Below are positions 1-7,079 of a stretch of 64,000 bases of DNA, one piece after another. The translations under genes were made by a program, and so were the position numbers. The notes below the pieces were generated by a model, which was not told where the DNA came from, made no database searches, and saw only the letters and a list, made by a program, of their open reading frames with translations. Origin of the DNA: Senegalimassilia faecalis (GTDB taxonomy: Bacteria; Actinomycetota; Coriobacteriia; Coriobacteriales; Eggerthellaceae); assembly GCF_004135645.1 (NCBI RefSeq), contig NZ_SDPW01000001.1, forward strand, positions 1,364,001 to 1,428,000, written 5' to 3'. Every line of letters begins with the position of its first letter. Within the stretch, counting starts at the first letter, position 1.

Positions 1-1338
1 GCGTTCAAGCGCTGGAGCGTCATGTGCGCCTGCATCACGTTCGCGTTCGTCATCGTGGGCACGTTCATTTCCCGTTCCGGCTTGGTGCAGTCCGTGCACG
101 CGTTTGAGGGCGACCCGGTTTCGCTCGTGCTGTTCGGCGCGCTTATCGTGGTGGCGCTGCTTGCGGGCATCGTGGGCCTGATCGTGCGCTGGAAGAGCTT
201 CGGCCCGGCGGCCGACGGCTCCGACGAGGTGGAGCACCTGCTGTCCAAGGAGGGCGCGTACTACTTCAACAACGTCATCATGGTGGTGTTCGCCACGCTG
301 CTGGCATACCTGACCATCTCCTCGGCGCTGCCCGACTTTCTGCCGTTCGGCGGCCAGACCGTGTCCTCGGGCACGTTCAACGCCATCGCCCGCCCGCTTG
401 GCGTGGTGTACCTGGCAATCCTGGCCATCTGCCCGCTTCTGGCGTGGGGCGCCACGCTGCGCGCGAAGTTCCTGAAGCAGGCGCGCATTCCCGCCATTTG
501 CGCGGTGGTGCTGTTCGTGGTGCTGGCGGTGTACTGGGGCACGTACCTGGTGCCCAGCTACGATGCCATCATCGCTGCCGGCGGAACCACGGCCGAAGAA
601 CTGGCAAGCGACGGCCCGGCCTGGTATTACAACGGTTTGGCGCTTGTGGGCTTCTTCGTGGCCAGCGTGCTGTTCTTCAACTCGCTGTTCATGCTTGGCC
701 GCACCATCGGCGCGTACAAGAAGGCGCACGGATGCGGCGCGCTGGCGGCCTTCGGCGGCTGCCTGCGCAACAACGCGGCACGCTTCGGCGGTTTCCTGTC
801 GCACGCGGCCATGGCCGTCATCTTGGTGGGCCTTATCGGCTCGTCCATGTACGTGACGGAGAAGGTGGCCTACATCGGTTACGACGAGTCAACCGACACC
901 GCGGCGGAGAACTTCACCATCAAGGACTACGAGCTTGAGTACACGTCGAACTCCGTGACCGAGGTCAACGGCGGCAACGACATTCTGTACACCGTGAACT
1001 ACGACGTGTACAAGGATGGCAACTACATCGGCTCGGTTAGCCCCGCCGTGCAGCTGGCGCAGAAAACCCAGCAGCAGAAGCTGGTGGCCAGCGTCATCTC
1101 GCTGCCGGGCGAGGACCTGTTCGTGGTGTACCGCGGCGTGAACAACGACGGCGCGTTCTCCATGGACGTGCGCGTCAACCCGCTGATCTCGCTGGTGTGG
1201 GTGGGCTTTGGTCTGCTGATGGTGGGCGTGTGCGTGGCCACGTTGGGCCGCCGTCGCGCAAGCCGCAAGCTTACCGACAGCCAGCGCACCGCCGCCGACG
1301 CCGCTGCAGGCGAATCGGCCAGCGTGGATGCTGCATAA
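1..1338 (+). CDS. ccmF: Cytochrome c haem lyase subunit CcmF, 3' part (5' end outside window)
   Basis: The reading frame is open from base 1, so only the C-terminal ~445 residues of a usually ~650-residue protein are present. CcmF is the membrane component that attaches haem covalently to apocytochrome c outside the cytoplasm. Visible are the conserved stretch GTFISRSGLVQSVHAF, several hydrophobic transmembrane segments, a large extracytoplasmic region rich in beta-like sequence (roughly the last 160 to 45 residues) and a final membrane helix followed by an Arg-rich cytoplasmic tail. The WWD haem-handling motif would lie upstream, outside the window. It is followed by a terminator and by ccmA, ccmB, ccmC and a ccmD-like gene, which supports the assignment. 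Confidence 0.9.
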   Translation, partial: AFKRWSVMCACITFAFVIVGTFISRSGLVQSVHAFEGDPVSLVLFGALIVVALLAGIVGLIVRWKSFGPAADGSDEVEHLLSKEGAYYFNNVIMVVFATLLAYLTISSALPDFLPFGGQTVSSGTFNAIARPLGVVYLAILAICPLLAWGATLRAKFLKQARIPAICAVVLFVVLAVYWGTYLVPSYDAIIAAGGTTAEELASDGPAWYYNGLALVGFFVASVLFFNSLFMLGRTIGAYKKAHGCGALAAFGGCLRNNAARFGGFLSHAAMAVILVGLIGSSMYVTEKVAYIGYDESTDTAAENFTIKDYELEYTSNSVTEVNGGNDILYTVNYDVYKDGNYIGSVSPAVQLAQKTQQQKLVASVISLPGEDLFVVYRGVNNDGAFSMDVRVNPLISLVWVGFGLLMVGVCVATLGRRRASRKLTDSQRTAADAAAGESASVDAA

Positions 1339-1352
1339 CAGATGAAGCAAGG

Positions 1353-1381
1353 CGCGGCTGCCGATTCGGCGGCCGCGTTTT
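1353..1381 (+). terminator. Intrinsic terminator after ccmF
   Basis: An 11 bp GC-rich stem with a three-base loop (1353-1363 with 1367-1377) is followed by TTTT. It ends the ccmF transcript 15 bases past its stop codon and suggests ccmA has its own promoter. Confidence 0.7.
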
Positions 1382-1385
1382 GCGC

Positions 1386-1391
1386 TAGACT
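1386..1391 (+). promoter_or_regulatory. Candidate -10 element for ccmABC
   Basis: TAGACT lies directly after the ccmF terminator and 48 bases before the ccmA start. No convincing -35 is visible, so this is a weak call resting on position and hexamer match. Confidence 0.35.
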
Positions 1392-1439
1392 AGCGGCAAA
1401 CTGTTTGATTGCCGGCAGGGACGCGGGAAGGGAGAGCCA

Positions 1440-2159
1440 GTGGGAGAAGCATCGGCCATTCGCACGAAGAAGCTGTCGAAGGTGTTCGGCACGCGCAAGG
1501 CGGTGGACAAGGTTTCCATCGACGTGCCTCAAGGGGCGTTCCTTTCCATTTTCGGCCCGAACGGCGCGGGCAAGACCACGTTGTTGCGCATGCTGTCCAC
1601 GCTGGCGCGCCCCACGGACGGCTCGGCGCAGCTTATGGGCATCGACCTGAAGGAAGAGCCCGATGCTGCCCGCCAGCACATCGGGCTTATCTCGCACAAC
1701 GCCATGCTGTATCCCGACCTTACTGCCGAGCAGAACCTGCTTCTGTACGCGAAGCTGTACGGCTTGGCCGACCCGCAAGCGCGTGTGTCGGAGCTTTTGG
1801 AGGCCGTGGAGTTGAAGCATCGCCGCCTTGACGTGGTGCGCACGTTCTCGCGCGGCATGACGCAGCGCCTGTCCATTGCCCGCGCGCTTATCCACGACCC
1901 CGACGTCGTGTTCCTTGACGAGCCGTATTCGGGCCTTGACCCGCATGCCGTTGATATTTTCGACCAGCTTATCGCCAAGCATCGCGAGGGCCGCACGTTT
2001 GTCATGGTCAGCCATGACCTGCAGAAAGGCTTCGACATGTGCACGCACGCGCTGGTGCTGGCGCGCGGGCGCGTGGTGACGTTCGGGCCGAAGGAAGACT
2101 TCGACTTCGCCGAGTTTTCCGAACTGTACCGCTCGACCGTTGGAATGGGGGTGGCGTAA
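1440..2159 (+). CDS. ccmA: Haem exporter ABC ATPase CcmA
   Basis: This is the ATP-binding subunit of the CcmAB(C) ABC complex, which frees haem-loaded CcmE during cytochrome c maturation. The 239 residues carry a Walker A motif (GPNGAGKTT, residues 39-47), an ABC signature-like FSRGMTQR near 137-143, Walker B VVFLDEP near 157-162 and the H-loop MVSHD. The GTG start is chosen because GGAAGGGAGAG lies just upstream and the N-terminus aligns with the family. The stop codon abuts the ATG of ccmB with no gap, so the two are translationally coupled. A general ABC ATPase is possible on sequence alone; the ccm neighbours decide it. Confidence 0.9.
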   Translation: MGEASAIRTKKLSKVFGTRKAVDKVSIDVPQGAFLSIFGPNGAGKTTLLRMLSTLARPTDGSAQLMGIDLKEEPDAARQHIGLISHNAMLYPDLTAEQNLLLYAKLYGLADPQARVSELLEAVELKHRRLDVVRTFSRGMTQRLSIARALIHDPDVVFLDEPYSGLDPHAVDIFDQLIAKHREGRTFVMVSHDLQKGFDMCTHALVLARGRVVTFGPKEDFDFAEFSELYRSTVGMGVA

Positions 2160-2918
2160 ATGGCGCGCAAGCAAGCTGCGAAGGCCGCGCCGGCGCGCGT
2201 GGGCTCGGTGGCGCTTTCGGTGCCCAGCACGTTCGCGCAGTACAAGACCCTGCTGGCCAAGGACTTGCAGCAGGAGTTCCGCACGAAGGAGATGCTCACG
2301 TCCATGGGCATCTATGCGCTGCTGGTGCTTATCGTGTACGGCGCTTCGCTGGGGCAGACCGCGCAGGCAACCGACGTGCTGCAAATCTCCGGCGGCCTTT
2401 TGTGGGCGCTTATCGTGTTCACGTCGCTTCTGGGCCTGAACCGCTCGTTTGGGCACGAGAAGGAGCAGGGCTGCATGGAAGGCATTTTGCTGGTGCCTAT
2501 GGACCGCAGCGTGATCTTCTTGGCGAAAGCCACGTCCAACCTGCTGTTTTTGCTGGTGGTGGAAGTGGTGGCCGTGCCGCTGTTCTGGTTCTTCTTCCTG
2601 ACCACGGCAACGCCGGGCCCCGATTTCATGCTGATGGTGGCGCCGCTTTTGGTGGGCACTATCGGCGTTGCGGGAATCGGCACGCTGCTTTCCACCATCA
2701 CCGTGAACACGCGCGGCAAAGATGTTATGCTTGCCGTACTTTTCGTGCCGTTGATTTTCCCGCTGCTGTACGCATGCGCGTCGGCCACCACCGCCGTGGT
2801 GGTGGGGTCGGAAGGCTACTTCGACGTGTTCGTGCAGTCGCTGGCGCTTGCCGGCGGCTACGACGTCATCATGCTGCTGCTCAGCTGGGTGCTCTACGAC
2901 TTTGTTATCTCGGCCTAA
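2160..2918 (+). CDS. ccmB: Haem exporter membrane protein CcmB
   Basis: This 252-residue integral membrane protein pairs with CcmA. About six hydrophobic segments can be read (for example around residues 42-60, 75-92, 117-140, 150-175, 180-210 and 225-250). A short basic cytoplasmic N-terminus precedes them, with KTLLAKDLQQEFRTKEML, typical of the CcmB/ABC-2 fold. The stretch KEQGCMEGILLVPMDR matches the conserved EKERGTLE-like loop of the family. It starts on the base after the ccmA stop. A structured repeat rather than a terminator separates it from ccmC. Confidence 0.88.
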   Translation: MARKQAAKAAPARVGSVALSVPSTFAQYKTLLAKDLQQEFRTKEMLTSMGIYALLVLIVYGASLGQTAQATDVLQISGGLLWALIVFTSLLGLNRSFGHEKEQGCMEGILLVPMDRSVIFLAKATSNLLFLLVVEVVAVPLFWFFFLTTATPGPDFMLMVAPLLVGTIGVAGIGTLLSTITVNTRGKDVMLAVLFVPLIFPLLYACASATTAVVVGSEGYFDVFVQSLALAGGYDVIMLLLSWVLYDFVISA

Positions 2919-2920
2919 CG

Positions 2921-3070
2921 GTTTCGCCGGCCTGTCGGCCGGCGGATCTGCTCGACGCTGTGGCCGCTTGTGGCACGTCGCCTAGCCGTTCAGCTGCACG
3001 GGCATGGACGAAAGGCCAATGCCCGCTTGCTTCGCGACTATGCGACGCACCGCAAGCGCCCTCGCTTGCC
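2921..3070 (+). repeat. Structured dispersed repeat, copy A (ccmB-ccmC gap)
   Basis: This ~150 bp intergenic block is clearly similar, base by base, to 31412-31559 after efp. It opens with an 8 bp palindrome (CGCCGGCC, loop TGTC, GGCCGGCG). It then has the shared word CTCGACGCTG, a GGCCGCTT arm and a 7 bp hairpin CGGGCAT/ATGCCCG around AAAGGCC. Both copies lie just past a stop codon and are probably transcribed. The repeat carries no reading frame of its own. Confidence 0.75.
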
Positions 3071-3104
3071 TTGATTGACCTGCGACTATATCGAAAGGAA
3101 GGAC

Positions 3105-3881
3105 ATGACGAACAAACCCGTGAAGCTGCCTGAGGCGGGGCAGTGGCCTGACAAGGTGGCGCCGTGGGCGCTGCTTGCGGGCATCGTGTTCTCTACGCTG
3201 GGCTTTCTCATGGCGTTTCTGTACGCCGGCCCCGTCAACGGCGCCGCCGTCGACGGCGTGGAGCTGATCGGCGGGCAGATGGTGGCGAACAAGCTGCTGC
3301 TGTCCCAGAAAATCTTCTACTTCCACATGCCGGCCGCATGCGTGTCGTTCATCGCCATGGCGTTCGCCTGCTACTACTGCGTGCGTTTTTTGGCCACGAA
3401 GAACCAGCGTTTCGACACGTGCGCGAAGGTGGCCATGGAGATCGCGCTGGTGTTCGTCATCATGACCATGATCACCGGCGATTTGTGGACGCGCTTCGAG
3501 TGGGGCGTGTGGTGGACGTGGGAGCCGCGCCTGACCACGTACCTAATTCTCATGCTCATCGTCATCGCGTACTTCGTGCTGCGCAACGCCATCGACGAGC
3601 CCGAGCGTCGCGGCACGTACGCGGCCGTGCTTGGCATCATCGCAACGGTTGACGTGCCCATCTGCTTCATGATCACGCGCCTGATTCCTTCAAGCATCCA
3701 CCCCGTGGTGCTGCGTGAAGGCGGCATGAGCGGCGACATGGGCATGACCGTGGGCGTGTGCATGATCGGCCTTCTGCTGGTGGGCTTCGCGCTGTATCGC
3801 TTCCGTTTCCGCCAGGTGCGCTTGCAGGAGCGCTTGCAAGCTCTGAAAGACGAGGTCGAGATCCTGGAAGAGGACCGCTAA
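3105..3881 (+). CDS. ccmC: Haem handling protein CcmC
   Basis: CcmC delivers haem to CcmE on the outer face of the membrane. The 258-residue protein shows six hydrophobic segments and the family tryptophan-rich motif WGVWWTWEPRLTTYL (family form WGxWWxWDxRLT), with histidines in flanking external loops (FYFHMPAA and SSIHPVV). The ATG at 3105 is preferred to one 30 bases upstream because TCGAAAGGAAGGAC precedes it at proper spacing. The C-terminal tail is charged and probably cytoplasmic. A Glu replaces the usual Asp of the WD pair, which is unusual but conservative. Confidence 0.9.
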   Translation: MTNKPVKLPEAGQWPDKVAPWALLAGIVFSTLGFLMAFLYAGPVNGAAVDGVELIGGQMVANKLLLSQKIFYFHMPAACVSFIAMAFACYYCVRFLATKNQRFDTCAKVAMEIALVFVIMTMITGDLWTRFEWGVWWTWEPRLTTYLILMLIVIAYFVLRNAIDEPERRGTYAAVLGIIATVDVPICFMITRLIPSSIHPVVLREGGMSGDMGMTVGVCMIGLLLVGFALYRFRFRQVRLQERLQALKDEVEILEEDR

Positions 3882-3971
3882 AGGCGCCGTTTCGTTATGC
3901 GGACGCAAAACCCGCTTTCCGCTTGAATGCCCCGGCGCCCGGCGCGCCGCTTACCGCAAAGGAGAATCACC

Positions 3972-4157
3972 ATGAATCCCGTGCTTGTCGAAATCTACAG
4001 CACCGTTATCCCGTCCATGCCGTTCATCATCGCTGCATACGCCCTGCTGTGGGCCGTGCTGCTCATCTACGTGTTCGTGTCCATGCGCGGCATGAAGAAA
4101 ACCGAGCAGCAGATCGCCGTGCTTGAAGAGGCTGTGGCGGAACTGAAGGCCAAATAG
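3972..4157 (+). CDS. CcmD-like small membrane protein
   Basis: This 61-residue protein has one transmembrane helix (about residues 14-36) followed by RGMKKTEQQIA and a short helical charged tail. Size, topology and position directly after ccmC match CcmD, which stabilises the CcmC-CcmE complex; sequence conservation in that family is too low for a firm name. The start at 3972 follows AAAGGAG at 3958-3964; an upstream in-frame ATG at 3927 would place Arg/Pro-rich residues before the helix and has no ribosome site. Confidence 0.65.
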   Translation: MNPVLVEIYSTVIPSMPFIIAAYALLWAVLLIYVFVSMRGMKKTEQQIAVLEEAVAELKAK

Positions 4158-4163
4158 CCTGCG

Positions 4164-4172
4164 TGCTACAAT
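4164..4172 (+). promoter_or_regulatory. Extended -10 promoter candidate for galU
   Basis: TGCTACAAT fits the extended -10 form TGnTAnnnT and lies 77 bases before the galU start. A palindrome of CGAGGCG and CGCCTCG follows in the leader at about 4187-4215. Confidence 0.45.
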
Positions 4173-4248
4173 TGCCGAAGCGAATCGACGAGGCGTCGCC
4201 TTTGCGCGGCGCCTCGCGTCTATTCCCCCGAAGAAAGGTATGTCCCAT

Positions 4249-5070
4249 ATGAAGGCAATCATCCCTGCCGCTGGCCTGGGCTCGCGTTTCCTGCCCGCCA
4301 CGAAGGCTCAGCCGAAGGAAATGCTGCTTGTTGTCGACCGTCCCGTCATCCAGTGCATCGTGGAAGAGGGCCTGGCATCGGCCGCCGATGAAGTGGTTAT
4401 CGTGAACAGCCACGACAAGAAGTCCATCGAGGAGCACTTCTCCCCGAACCCCGAGCTTGTAGCTATGCTGCGCGAGCGCGGCAAGGACAAGTACGCCGAT
4501 GCCGTGGAGCATGCTGGCAACCTTAACGTCAGCTACGTGTACCAGGAAGAGCCGCTTGGCCTGGGCCATGCCGTGCACTGCGCCGCCGAGAAGACGGGCA
4601 ACGAGCCGTTCTACGTGCTGCTGGGCGACGTGCTGGTGCCCGACAACAAGATGCTGCCCGCCATGCAGAAGGTGTCCGACGAGCACAACGGCGCCTCGGT
4701 CATCGCGGTTATGCCCGTGCCCGACGACCAGGTCAATCGCTTCGGCGTTATTGCCGGCTCCGCCATCTCCGACGATGTGTGGAAGATCGACAGCCTGGTG
4801 GAGAAGCCCGCGCTCGAAGACGCGCCATCGAACCTGGCCGTGTTCGGCCGCTACCTGCTTTCGCCGCGCGTTATGGAGCTGCTGGCCGAGGTGAAGCCGG
4901 GCGTGGGCGGCGAAATCCAGCTGACCGACGCGCTTGATGCAGTGCTCAAGGAAGAGGAAATGTACGCGCTCATCATCGATCCGCAGGACGGCTTCGACAC
5001 CGGTACCGTGGAAAGCTGGCTTGAGACGAACAACATCCTGTACGAGCGCAAGTACGGCAAGAAGGCATAA
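4249..5070 (+). CDS. galU: UTP-glucose-1-phosphate uridylyltransferase
   Basis: The enzyme makes UDP-glucose from UTP and glucose-1-phosphate for cell-surface glycans. The nucleotide-binding start MKAIIPAAGLGSRFLPATK, the VDRPVIQ segment, the EEPLGLGHAV motif, LLGDVLVPD and the sugar-binding VEKP motif are all present, and 273 residues is the normal length. An ATG nine bases earlier (4240) exists, but the AAGAAAGG ribosome site sits only one base from it and ten bases from 4249, so 4249 is preferred. It is a single-gene unit with a strong terminator. Confidence 0.92.
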   Translation: MKAIIPAAGLGSRFLPATKAQPKEMLLVVDRPVIQCIVEEGLASAADEVVIVNSHDKKSIEEHFSPNPELVAMLRERGKDKYADAVEHAGNLNVSYVYQEEPLGLGHAVHCAAEKTGNEPFYVLLGDVLVPDNKMLPAMQKVSDEHNGASVIAVMPVPDDQVNRFGVIAGSAISDDVWKIDSLVEKPALEDAPSNLAVFGRYLLSPRVMELLAEVKPGVGGEIQLTDALDAVLKEEEMYALIIDPQDGFDTGTVESWLETNNILYERKYGKKA

Positions 5071-5099
5071 GGCCCGCTTTCGAAAATGCTTGGCTCGTA

Positions 5100-5139
5100 G
5101 CGATGCCGTCCGGGTGGGTCCGGGCGGCATCGCTTTTTT
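5100..5139 (+). terminator. Intrinsic terminator of galU
   Basis: A long stem pairs GCGATGCCG with CGGCATCGC (extended by CCGG-type pairs) and is followed by six T residues at 5133-5138. Confidence 0.9.
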
Positions 5140-5315
5140 GACAGCGAAGGCGAAGGAGAGGGCGCAGATGCGCCGGCTGCCGGGGCCAAGAGGGCGGCGT
5201 TGCGCGATGCTGCGGAAACATGCTGCTATCGGCCGATGATGTATTGGGGTGGATGCCGACACGCGCCGGCTTGCGATAGGCGCACGCGCTGATTGCAAGA
5301 GGGGAATGCGTCCCG

Positions 5316-5460
5316 GAAAAAGAATCGGCCCCGGCGGGAGGGGAACTCGCCGGGGCCACAAGGAGGGGATGGACGGTACCACTTCGGAATGGGGTACCGA
5401 TTCTGCTTAAGGGATAAAGCAGATGCAAACGTTCAAGGAGGGGAACCTTTCGTTTGCTGA
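5316..5460 (-). ncRNA. Candidate small RNA 1 with C-rich loops
   Basis: Read on the minus strand, a -10 TATACT (5466-5471) is followed by four hairpins. Hairpin 1 pairs GCAAACG (5425-5431) with 5451-5457, and its loop holds UUCCCCUCCUUG. Hairpin 2 is CUGCUU (loop UAUCCCUU) AAGCAG, 5403-5422. Hairpin 3 pairs CGGTACC, 5374-5399. Hairpin 4 is a 10 bp GC stem at 5327-5357 with the loop AGUUCCCCUCC. The U-rich run AUUCUUUUU follows hairpin 4, as in an intrinsic terminator. CCCCUCC occurs three times, in loops 1 and 4 and in the linker before hairpin 4. It could pair with AGGAGGGG-type ribosome sites. No reading frame fits. A sibling lies at 5731-5863. Confidence 0.55.
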
Positions 5461-5534
5461 TACGTAGTATAAGGGTTGACATTGAAGGCGATATGTGAGC
5501 GGCGTGCACGTTTTGTGAAACGACCCCTGTTTTT

Positions 5535-5552
5535 CGTTAAGAATTCGTAAAG
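5535..5552. promoter_or_regulatory. Pho-box-like direct repeat
   Basis: CGTTAA and CGTAAA are 11 bases apart (5535 and 5546), as in the array before pstS. It sits between the minus-strand sRNA 1 promoter and a small plus-strand reading frame, so it could act on either. The similarity is by eye. Confidence 0.35.
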
Positions 5553-5572
5553 CCTATCGGAAATGTAGGGAT

Positions 5573-5731
5573 ATGAAGCGCTCTGATGAGCAGTGCAACC
5601 TTTCGGCTGTCAGGCGTGTGGCGCAGGCGGTGGATGATTCGGCGTGTTCCGGCCATTCGCTCGGCGAAGCCTGCGAAGAGCTTACTGTACGCTTGAATCA
5701 GCTGGCGGCCTCAAACGGCGGTTTGCCATGA
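5573..5731 (+). CDS. Possible 52-residue small protein, unknown function
   Basis: An ATG frame of 52 residues begins MKRSDEQCNLSAVRRVAQAV and ends NQLAASNGGLP. Its composition and third-position GC look gene-like: hydrophilic, a predicted helix and two Cys residues. It lies between two minus-strand RNA candidates, 21 bases past a Pho-box-like repeat. The ribosome site is weak (GTAGGG only four bases upstream), so it may not be translated. No family is recognised. It could be chance. Confidence 0.3.
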   Translation: MKRSDEQCNLSAVRRVAQAVDDSACSGHSLGEACEELTVRLNQLAASNGGLP

Positions 5732-5863
5732 AAAGGAAGCGAGCCGCCGGCAAGGGGGTTGCCGGCGGCTCTGAAGAGGAGGGGAGGAGCGACGCTTGCA
5801 TTCAAGCGCCGCGAACTGCTATGGGAAGCAGGCAAGCGGCGGAAAGGGGATGTCCCGCTTACA
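5731..5863 (-). ncRNA. Candidate small RNA 2, sibling of small RNA 1
   Basis: On the minus strand a -10 TATAGT (5870-5875) precedes four hairpins. Hairpin 1 pairs AAGCGG with CCGCTT (5834-5860) and exposes UCCCCU. Hairpin 2 is CUGCU (loop UCCCAU) AGCAG at 5816-5831. Hairpin 3 is CGCTTG with CAAGCG at 5793-5808. A linker with CUCCUCCCCUCCUC follows, then a 13 bp GC stem with loop CCCCC (5741-5771) trailed by GCUUCCUUUU. Hairpin 2 and the C-rich linker before the terminator match the order in small RNA 1, which suggests duplication. In both, TTCAA lies 10 bases before the -10. No protein is encoded on this strand. Confidence 0.5.
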
Positions 5864-5924
5864 GGTATTACTATAACGGCGGGTCTTGAAATGCGCGTGT
5901 GCCGCGGGTGACTTTGGGATGATT

Positions 5925-5946
5925 CGCGCGTGAACGGTTGGTGAAT
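5925..5946 (-). promoter_or_regulatory. Tandem 11-mer, possible PhoP-type box
   Basis: On the minus strand the two 11-mers ATTCACCAACC and GTTCACGCGCG lie head to tail. They resemble the GTTCACC direct repeat units described for actinobacterial PhoP sites. They lie about 50 bases upstream of the -10 of small RNA 2, further than usual for direct activation. Confidence 0.35.
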
Positions 5947-5974
5947 ACCCAGGTCGCGCCGTTACCTTTTCGTT

Positions 5975-6014
5975 GCCATTTTCTTCCCGGTGGAGAAAAT
6001 GGCCAGCATTTTCC
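5975..6014. other. Hairpin with a competing arm
   Basis: GCCATTTTCT (5975-5984) pairs perfectly with AGAAAATGGC (5994-6003) across a nine-base loop. The right arm can instead pair AAAATG with CATTTT just downstream. Whether it is transcribed is unknown: the likely promoter of the next gene lies downstream at 6146. Confidence 0.4.
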
Positions 6015-6145
6015 CAGGTAAGAAGCAAGATTTGTTGCGTTGCCAAACGTGATGCACCTGTGAGGAGACCCTCGGTTCGCTTTGCCCGCGCTCGCGCATC
6101 GTTTATGTGCGCCCGCGCCGCGCGGCGCATCGCGCAGGCGGCCTT

Positions 6146-6154
6146 TGGTATCAT
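6146..6154 (+). promoter_or_regulatory. Extended -10 promoter candidate
   Basis: TGGTATCAT, 24 bases before the start of the gene at 6179, has the TGnTAnnnT form seen before rarA, rpsA and recN. Confidence 0.5.
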
Positions 6155-6178
6155 GGACGGCGTCGAAAGGATATTCCC

Positions 6179-7078
6179 ATGCCTGATATTCAGTTGCGGT
6201 TTCACCGCGATATGTTGGTGCTTTCCAGCCCTGTTGCGCCCGTGCTTGCCCGCCAGGGTTTCACGGAGGCAGGCGACGTCGAGTACGCTACGCTTATGGA
6301 GCCGGAAGCCGTTGAAGATGCGCTGCGCTTGAACCTGGTTGCCGGCGCGCAGTGCCTGGTCACCGAAACGGCGGGCATGACCCCGGCGCGCTTGGCGCAC
6401 CATGGCATGGCCGACCGCATGCCCGAGCTTGTGAAGGCCGCGCTGGACACGGCGAACAAGCTGCGTCCGCAGCACGTGCTGGTGGAAATCGGCCCGTGCG
6501 GGTTGCCGCTTGACCCTTCCAGCAAAGCTTCGCTCAACGAAAACCGTGATCAGTATGCACGTGCGGCGCGTGCGTGCGAGGGCATGCAGCTTGACGCGTT
6601 CTTCTTGAACGGATTTGCCAACCCCAGCGACCTGAAGTGCGCGCTTATGGGCGTGCGCCAGGTCAGCGGCCTGCCGGTGTTCGCATCGGTGGACGTTGCG
6701 GCGGACGGCACGCTTGCCGACGGCCGCTCGACGTTTGCCGAGGCCCTTTCGGTCATGGCAGAATTCGAGGCCAGCGTGGCGGGTTTCTCCACGAAGGCCC
6801 CGCTTGCGGATGCGTGCGCGCTTGCAAAGCAGGCGGCAACCACGCCGCTGCCCGTGCTTGCGCAGCTTGACGTTGTGCGCCACGACCCCAAGCAAGGCCA
6901 GGCCACGGAGGAGAACCCCTATTACTGCCCCGATGTTGCGGTGGATGCCGCCCTGGCGCTGCGTGCGGCTGGTGCGCAATTCCTGCGCGCAACCGGCGCT
7001 GCCACGCCGGCGTATGCCGGCGCGCTTGCTGCCGCCGTCGACGGCACTGATGCGCATCGCCCGGACGTGGAGCTGTAG
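6179..7078 (+). CDS. Homocysteine S-methyltransferase-like protein lacking zinc ligands
   Basis: The 299-residue protein follows the homocysteine-binding TIM-barrel layout: N-terminal DMLVLSSPVAPVLARQGF, an AGAQCLVTETAGMTPARL strand-loop in place of the AGADIIETNTF element, a central PVFASVDVAADGTLADG, and a C-terminal ALRAAGAQFLRATGAATP where family members read GAxxIGGCCGTTP. The three Cys that bind zinc (GLNC and GGCC) are replaced by GFST and RATG. It is therefore unlikely to activate homocysteine in the usual way and may bind another ligand or act as a structural homologue. The ATG at 6179 follows CGAAAGGA. A small gene starts one base after its stop. Confidence 0.6.
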   Translation: MPDIQLRFHRDMLVLSSPVAPVLARQGFTEAGDVEYATLMEPEAVEDALRLNLVAGAQCLVTETAGMTPARLAHHGMADRMPELVKAALDTANKLRPQHVLVEIGPCGLPLDPSSKASLNENRDQYARAARACEGMQLDAFFLNGFANPSDLKCALMGVRQVSGLPVFASVDVAADGTLADGRSTFAEALSVMAEFEASVAGFSTKAPLADACALAKQAATTPLPVLAQLDVVRHDPKQGQATEENPYYCPDVAVDAALALRAAGAQFLRATGAATPAYAGALAAAVDGTDAHRPDVEL

Positions 7079-7079
7079 C

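Noticed and set aside
5476-5481. TTGACA on the plus strand near small RNA 1
   Set aside because: The bases 15-19 downstream are GC-rich and give no -10.
5327-5860. Reading the twin RNAs on the plus strand as CsrB-like RNAs with GGA loops
   Set aside because: Plus-strand loops do show GGA, but both terminator-like T runs and both -10 hexamers fit only the minus strand, and no plus-strand promoter or terminator is visible.
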